From Bacillota bacterium (GTDB taxonomy: Bacteria; Bacillota; Clostridia; Christensenellales; Aristaeellaceae), in NCBI GenBank assembly GCA_023404715.1, contig JAEYAR010000062.1, positions 1 through 64,000 on the forward strand: a stretch of DNA of 64,000 bases. The letters are read 5' to 3'. Numbering within the stretch: the first letter of the stretch is position 1; every line of letters begins with the position of its first letter. This document shows, piece by piece, positions 59,687 to 64,000 of this stretch. The position numbers and the translations under genes are program-made. The notes below the pieces were generated by a model. That model ran no database searches, had not been told where the DNA came from, and was given only the letters and a program-made list of their open reading frames with translations.

Positions 59687-60988
59687 TTATCGGTAGGGGC
59701 AATCCTTGGCGAGCGGGCGGTGCGTAAAGGCGGCGCGCCCATCGGCATAGGGCTGTACGGTCTGCCCGCTGCCGATTAGCTTGTACTTGTAGATGCAAAG
59801 GCCGTCCAGCCCCATGGGGCCGCGTGCGTGCACCTTGCCCGTGGCGATGCCCACCTCCGCGCCGAAGCCGTAACGGTAGCCGTCCGCAAAGCGCGTGGAG
59901 CAGTTCTGATAAACCCCGGCGGAGTCTACAAGCGCCATAAAGCGCGCCGCCGCCGCGGCCTCCTGCGTTACGATGCAGTCCGTATGCCCGGAGCCGTATG
60001 CGTTGATGTGGGCGATGGCGTCGTCCAGCGAATCGACGACGCGGACGGCGAGCACGTAGTCGAGGTATTCCGCGCGCCAATCCGCCTCCGTCGCCTCGGC
60101 GCAGGCGATGATCGCCTGCGTGCGCGCGCAGCCGCGCAGCGAGACGCCCGCCGCCTCCATGGCGGATTTTAGCCGGGGCAAAAACGCGGGGGCGACGCTT
60201 TGATGCACGAGCAGCGTCTCTAATGCGTTGCACACGGCGACGCTTTGAACCTTGGAATCTACCGCGATGGAGACCGCCATCTCCAGATCAGCCTGCGCGT
60301 CCACGTACACGTGGCAGATGCCGTCGGCATGTCCCATGACCGGAATGCGGCTGTTGTCCATGATGCACTTGACGAATGCGTTCGATCCGCGCGGGATGAT
60401 CAGGTCGATGCATTCGTCCAACTTGAGGATGGCGCCGACGTCGTCGCGCGTTTCAAGCAGCGCGAGACATCCTGCGGGCGCGCCCGCGCCGGTGACGGCC
60501 TGGTAGAGGGCGCTAAACAGGGCGCGATTGGTCAGGAGCGCCTCGCGCCCGCCCTTGAGCAGCGCCGCGTTGCCGCTCTTGAGGCACAAGGAGGCGATTT
60601 GCACCAGCGCGTCCGGCCGGGATTCAAAGATGACGCCGATCACCCCGATGGGGCAGGCGACGCGGTAGAGCTCAAGGCCCGGCGATAGCTCCGTCGCCAT
60701 TTGCGTCGCCCCCAGGGGATCGGGCAGCGCGGCCAGGGAGCGCAGGCCCTGTACGACGGCGGCGAGCTTTTTTTCGTCAAAGCGAAGGCGGGCGAGCAGC
60801 GGCGCGGCGAGGGATTCGGCCCTGGCGCGCGCCATATCCTCGCGGTTGGCGGCGAAGATTTTTTCGCTGTTCGCATCGAGCGCATCCGCGATGGCGAGCA
60901 GCGCGCGATTGCGCACATCGGCGCTCAGCGCACACAGCGGGATGGAGGCCTGTCGGGCCTCGCGGGCAAGCATTTCGGGCGTCTTCAT
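59687..60988 (-). CDS. proA: Gamma-glutamyl phosphate reductase
   Basis: 433 residues. NADPH-dependent reduction in proline synthesis. Aldehyde-dehydrogenase fold: PIGVIGVIFESRPDALVQIA, KGGREALLTN, IPRGSNAFVKCI and the catalytic Cys in VAVCNALETLLVH. C-terminal EVGIATGKVHARGPMGLDGL is diagnostic of ProA. proB is not in this window. A TATAAT on the minus strand at 61026-61021 may be its -10 box, with a poor -35. Confidence 0.93.
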   Translation of the reverse strand: MKTPEMLAREARQASIPLCALSADVRNRALLAIADALDANSEKIFAANREDMARARAESLAAPLLARLRFDEKKLAAVVQGLRSLAALPDPLGATQMATELSPGLELYRVACPIGVIGVIFESRPDALVQIASLCLKSGNAALLKGGREALLTNRALFSALYQAVTGAGAPAGCLALLETRDDVGAILKLDECIDLIIPRGSNAFVKCIMDNSRIPVMGHADGICHVYVDAQADLEMAVSIAVDSKVQSVAVCNALETLLVHQSVAPAFLPRLKSAMEAAGVSLRGCARTQAIIACAEATEADWRAEYLDYVLAVRVVDSLDDAIAHINAYGSGHTDCIVTQEAAAAARFMALVDSAGVYQNCSTRFADGYRYGFGAEVGIATGKVHARGPMGLDGLCIYKYKLIGSGQTVQPYADGRAAFTHRPLAKDCPYR

Positions 60989-61067
60989 GAAAGATGGCCT
61001 CCTCGATGTCGTTGGGTTTCATTATAAACCATCGGGCGGCCAAAATCGACCCTTAAAGCTATTTGTC

Positions 61068-61096
61068 TTGACATCGGTCTAGAAAGGTAATATACT
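61068..61096 (+). promoter_or_regulatory. marR-type gene promoter
   Basis: Perfect TTGACA (61068-61073), 17-base spacer, TATACT (61091-61096). Confidence 0.85.
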
Positions 61097-61135
61097 GCAT
61101 AAAAGCGTAATAGATTGCGTAATGGAGGAATCTGT

Positions 61136-61642
61136 ATGGAGATTGAGCAACGCCTTCGCGGCGTAGACCCGTCGTACCAGGTCTTCGGGCTGCTCTTTTT
61201 GGTGGGCACGCGCCTGGAAGCGATCGGGGACAGCGGACAGTGCCTGGGCGAGCTGACGACAAAGCAGTGGTTCATGCTGCTGAACATCCGCATGTTCTTT
61301 GAATCGCCGCCGACGCTGACCCAACTGGCGGAGTCGATGGGCACCTCGCGCCAAAACGCCAAGGCCATCGCACAGAAGCTGGCGCGCAAGGGGTTCGTCG
61401 CGCTGGAGCGGGATGCGCGCGATGCCCGCGCGCTGCGCATCCGCGTGCTGCCCAAGGCGGACGAATACGAGCTGGCCAACGGGCGGCAGAACGACGCGTT
61501 CCTGCGCGCCTTCATGGGCGTGCTGAGCGCGGAGGAGACGCAGACGATGCAAAGCTGCCTATTGCGGCTGAGCGACCAGGCGCAGCGCATGCGCCGAATG
61601 CATGCAGAAACACAGGATAAGGAGGATGCTCAGAATGGGTAA
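61136..61642 (+). CDS. MarR-family transcriptional regulator
   Basis: 168 residues. Winged helix core: LTQLAESMGTSRQNAKAIAQ (recognition helix) and wing ALERDARDARALRIRV, with dimerising helices at both ends. Start after TGGAGG. Overlaps the flavodoxin-like gene by eight bases, so it likely controls that gene and itself in response to a small molecule or redox stress. Confidence 0.88.
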   Translation: MEIEQRLRGVDPSYQVFGLLFLVGTRLEAIGDSGQCLGELTTKQWFMLLNIRMFFESPPTLTQLAESMGTSRQNAKAIAQKLARKGFVALERDARDARALRIRVLPKADEYELANGRQNDAFLRAFMGVLSAEETQTMQSCLLRLSDQAQRMRRMHAETQDKEDAQNG

Positions 61643-62159
61643 GACGGTGGTATTATACGCCACGCGCTACGGCACGACGGAGCGCTATGCGCAGGAGATC
61701 GCCAGCCGCCTCGGCTGCGAGGCGGTAAACGTAAAGAACTGGAAGCCCGGGCGATTTCGGGATTACGACACGGTGGTCTTTGGCGGGCCGCTATACGCAG
61801 GCGCGATTCGGGGCGTCAAGGCGATCACACAGCACGAGGCGGAGCTCGCGGGCAAGCGCCTCGTCGTCTTCACGGTCGGCATGGCAAAGGAGGATGCGCC
61901 CTCGCTCACGGGCATGCGCGAGAGCAACTTTGGCCAAACGCTGCGAGAGCGCATCGCCTTTTTTCATCTGCGCGGCACGATGGATTACGGAAGGCTGGGC
62001 CCCCTGCACCGCGCGATGATGTGGGGCATGAACGCGGCGGTTCGCAAAATGGAGGAGCCGACGGAGGAGATGCGGCTCATCGCACAAACGTACGGGAAAA
62101 ATACGGATTGGACGGATCGGGCGGCGGCTGGGCGGGTCGCCGAGGCGGCGCGGGGTTAA
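61635..62159 (+). CDS. Flavodoxin-domain protein (HemG-like)
   Basis: 174 residues. FMN-binding loop VVLYATRYGTTERYAQEIA at the N-terminus, then VVFGGPLYAGAIRG and VVFTVGMAKE, and the family tail with RGTMDYGRLGPLHRAMM, the layout of protoporphyrinogen-oxidase-like flavodoxins (Flavodoxin_5). Heme synthesis is not shown by neighbours, so only the fold is called. Start after AAGGAGG inside the MarR gene. Confidence 0.82.
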   Translation: MGKTVVLYATRYGTTERYAQEIASRLGCEAVNVKNWKPGRFRDYDTVVFGGPLYAGAIRGVKAITQHEAELAGKRLVVFTVGMAKEDAPSLTGMRESNFGQTLRERIAFFHLRGTMDYGRLGPLHRAMMWGMNAAVRKMEEPTEEMRLIAQTYGKNTDWTDRAAAGRVAEAARG

Positions 62160-62162
62160 ATC

Positions 62163-62202
62163 AAATCAAAAGCTGCGGCCAGAGCGCCGCAGCTTTTGAT
62201 TT
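62163..62202. terminator. Bidirectional terminator
   Basis: 17-bp perfect stem AAATCAAAAGCTGCGGC / GCCGCAGCTTTTGATTT with a 6-base loop, A-rich on one side and T-rich on the other, serving the convergent flavodoxin and KtrA-like genes. Confidence 0.9.
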
Positions 62203-62852
62203 TATATTTTGCGCAATACGCGCTGTATGTCCTCGTGCTTGCCGATGACCATCAGATGCTCGCTGGGGGTGAACAGGTGATCGGCGGGCGGCAACAGCGT
62301 CGTCTCGCCGTTTTGCTTGACGGCGAGGATGGAGATGTGGTACTTCGTGCGCACGTTGCACTGCACGATGGTCTTGCCCAGCCAGGCGTCCATCGGGGGG
62401 ATCTCGTAGATCGAAAACTCGGGCGTGAGCTCGATGTAGTCAAATACGTTGTTCGCGCTCGCGCGCACGGCCAGGCGTTCGGCCATGTCGCGTTCGGGGT
62501 AGACCACCTCGTCCGCGCCGTTGCGCAGCAGGAATTTTGCGTGGATATCCCGGCTTGCCTTGGCGATGACGCGCCGCGCGCCCAGCTCCTTGAGCAGCGC
62601 GGTGACCTCCAGGCTCGCCTGGAAATCCGAGCCGATGCACACGAAGCAAAGGTCGAAGTTCGTCACGCCCAGGGAGCGGAGGACCTCCTCCTTCGTGCAG
62701 TCGCCGATCTGCGCGCTGGTGACGTCGTGCATGAGCTCGGAGATGATGTCCTCGCTCTCGTCCACGACCATGACCTCGTTGCCCAATTCCATGAGCTTAC
62801 GGCTTAAATGGCGGCCGAAACGGCCCATGCCGATAACCAATATCGATTTCAT
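62202..62852 (-). CDS. Potassium uptake regulatory subunit, KtrA/TrkA type
   Basis: 216 residues. RCK domain: Rossmann loop ILVIGMGRFGRHLSRKL and acidic strand end VVDES, then a C-terminal TrkA-C part (IYEIPPMDAWLGKTIVQCNV). Cytoplasmic gating ring that binds ATP/ADP or NAD(H) and regulates the membrane subunit encoded just upstream (23 bases). Start chosen at 62852 for the Rossmann N-terminus. Confidence 0.9.
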   Translation of the reverse strand: MKSILVIGMGRFGRHLSRKLMELGNEVMVVDESEDIISELMHDVTSAQIGDCTKEEVLRSLGVTNFDLCFVCIGSDFQASLEVTALLKELGARRVIAKASRDIHAKFLLRNGADEVVYPERDMAERLAVRASANNVFDYIELTPEFSIYEIPPMDAWLGKTIVQCNVRTKYHISILAVKQNGETTLLPPADHLFTPSEHLMVIGKHEDIQRVLRKI

Positions 62853-62875
62853 CCCTGTACTTCCTTTCCGTATAA

Positions 62876-64000
62876 TCAGCCGACGAGGATCTTTTCCACC
62901 GGCTGCTGAACCGCCGGGGGCCGCCTGCGCTCCGTAAAGATGAGCGCAAAGGTGAGGCTGCCGACGCGACCGCAATACATCAGCACGATGATGACGATGC
63001 GCGAGCCGGCCGAGAGCGTGCGCGTGATGCCGGTCGACATGCCGACCGTATCGACCGCGGAGAAGACCTCGAACAGCACGTCCGGCAGTAGCAGCTCCGG
63101 CTGAATCGCACAGATGAGCAGCGTCGCCGTCACGACCATGCTCAGATACACCGTGGCCACAGAGGAGGCCCGGTGCACCACATCCTGATCGAGCCTGCGG
63201 CCGAGCACGGCCGTGTCGTGCGTGTGGCGCAGCGTCGCGGCGGCAGAGAGCAGCAGTACGGCCATTGTCGTCGTCTTGATGCCGCCCGCAGTCGACCCGG
63301 GGCTGCCGCCGATGAACATGAGCAGCATGGTCAGCAGCTTGGACCCGTCGCCCAGCATGCCGGTATCCACCGTGTTAAAGCCCGCCGTGCGCGGCGTGAC
63401 GGCGGAAAACAGGCTGGCCAGCACGCTCGTCCCCACGCTCATGCCCCGCATGGTATCCGTGCGCTCCATGACGAGAAAGAGGATTGTGGGCACGACCACC
63501 CAGGCCGCCGTGGAGATCAGCACGATCTTGGTATGCAGGTGATAGCGCCGCCAGTGATGGCGGTGCTTGGCTAAGTCGTCCCACACGATAAAGCCCAGGC
63601 CGCCGATCAGGATGAGCGAGACGACCGTCAGATTGACGAGGGGGTCGGCGACGTATTCGGTCAGCGAGATATAGGGCGCGTCCGGGCGGCCGAGCAGGTC
63701 GAACCCCGCGTTGCAAAACGCCGAAATCGCGTGGAAGGCGCTCATATATACGCCGCGCAGGAGGCCGTAGCGCGGCACGAACCGCAGGGCGAGCAGCACG
63801 GCGCCCGTCCCCTCGAAGATCAGCGTCCCCAGCAGGATGCGCCGCGTGAGGCGGACCACGCCGCCGATGGAGAGGCTGGCGACGCTCTCCTGCAGCAGGT
63901 TGCGCTCGGCCAGGCCGATCTTTCGCCGCAGCGCGAGGGAGAAGAGCGTCGCGACGGTCATCAGGCCCAAGCCGCCGATTTGAATGAGCACGAGCAGCAC
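62876..64000 (-). CDS. Potassium uptake membrane subunit, KtrB/TrkH type (N-terminus missing)
   Basis: 374 codons in the window; the reading frame continues past base 64000. Several P-loop repeats are visible: SAFCNAGFDLLG, SAVTPRTAGFNTVD, and SAVDTVGMSTGIT near the C-terminus, each with the selectivity glycine. IGGSPGSTAGGIKTTT is characteristic. K+ (often Na+-coupled) uptake with the KtrA-type subunit that follows. The first ~70 residues lie outside. Confidence 0.92.
   Translation of the reverse strand: MLLVLIQIGGLGLMTVATLFSLALRRKIGLAERNLLQESVASLSIGGVVRLTRRILLGTLIFEGTGAVLLALRFVPRYGLLRGVYMSAFHAISAFCNAGFDLLGRPDAPYISLTEYVADPLVNLTVVSLILIGGLGFIVWDDLAKHRHHWRRYHLHTKIVLISTAAWVVVPTILFLVMERTDTMRGMSVGTSVLASLFSAVTPRTAGFNTVDTGMLGDGSKLLTMLLMFIGGSPGSTAGGIKTTTMAVLLLSAAATLRHTHDTAVLGRRLDQDVVHRASSVATVYLSMVVTATLLICAIQPELLLPDVLFEVFSAVDTVGMSTGITRTLSAGSRIVIIVLMYCGRVGSLTFALIFTERRRPPAVQQPVEKILVG

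Noticed and set aside
1..64000. tRNA, rRNA, insertion sequences, integrase or phage genes
   Set aside because: Looked for in all gaps; no cloverleaf, rRNA segment, transposase or recombinase was recognised by eye. A covariance-model scan could still find a small RNA.

Overview
The window looks like the chromosome of a G+C-rich member of the Clostridia (Bacillota). Starts carry AGGAGG-type ribosome-binding sites, promoters are close to TTGACA-17-TATAAT, and the gene content is clostridial: an LplC-type sugar permease, a YbiT-like ABC-F protein, a MutS2-like protein without Smr, DUF990-type ABC-2 exporters, a Ktr/Trk pair and a type I-C CRISPR system. The species cannot be fixed from this sequence. 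No rRNA or tRNA gene was found.

Layout. 1-2.1 kb: the end of a carbohydrate ABC transporter (permease tail, binding protein). 2.1-4.6 kb: aspartate ammonia-lyase, divergent from a LysR regulator. 4.7-10.6 kb: ABC-F ATPase, pgsA, IMP dehydrogenase, and a GMP-synthase-like protein whose glutaminase residues are lost. 10.7-13.1 kb: two secreted proteins (one frameshifted). 13.1-17.8 kb: a leader-peptide/terminator attenuator ahead of a tightly overlapping operon of MutS2-like ATPase, ABC ATPase and two ABC-2 permeases. 17.8-31.5 kb: an A/T-richer island with ECF sigma, membrane anti-sigma, small secreted proteins, an ABC-2-like permease with its ATPase, two beta-propeller/solute-binding fusions (one frameshifted), two FtsX-like permeases and a MacB/LolD-type ATPase. 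31.8-39.5 kb: purine genes purE-F-M-N-(double GNAT)-H-D. 39.6-43.7 kb: a PHP protein and a D-amino-acid catabolic operon. 43.9-53.7 kb: trmB and a complete type I-C CRISPR-Cas locus whose Cas3 carries an N-terminal NUDIX domain, followed by 16 repeats and 15 spacers. 53.9-62.2 kb: two MATE pumps, an XRE operon, an Ogg-type glycosylase, a TIM-barrel protein, proA, MarR and flavodoxin. 62.2-64 kb: KtrA/KtrB-type potassium uptake, cut by the window end.

Most notable: (1) the NUDIX-Cas3 fusion; (2) a 12-codon leader peptide plus terminator in front of an Smr-less MutS2 co-transcribed with an exporter, which suggests ribosome-sensed induction; (3) the ECF/dual-ABC/propeller-SBP island, whose secreted components are related to those at 10.7-13.1 kb; (4) a dispersed element of four covarying hairpins lying directly after gene terminators and closed by a second copy of that terminator.

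How the genes work together: IMP dehydrogenase, the GMP-synthase-like gene and the pur genes give much of purine synthesis. D-aminoacylase, RidA and the D-threonine-aldolase-like enzyme would degrade N-acyl-D-amino acids. The Cas genes form one overlapping operon feeding the adjacent array. The island reads as an envelope-stress or peptide-export module: a sigma/anti-sigma switch, secreted ligand-binding proteins and two exporters. Its substrate is unknown.
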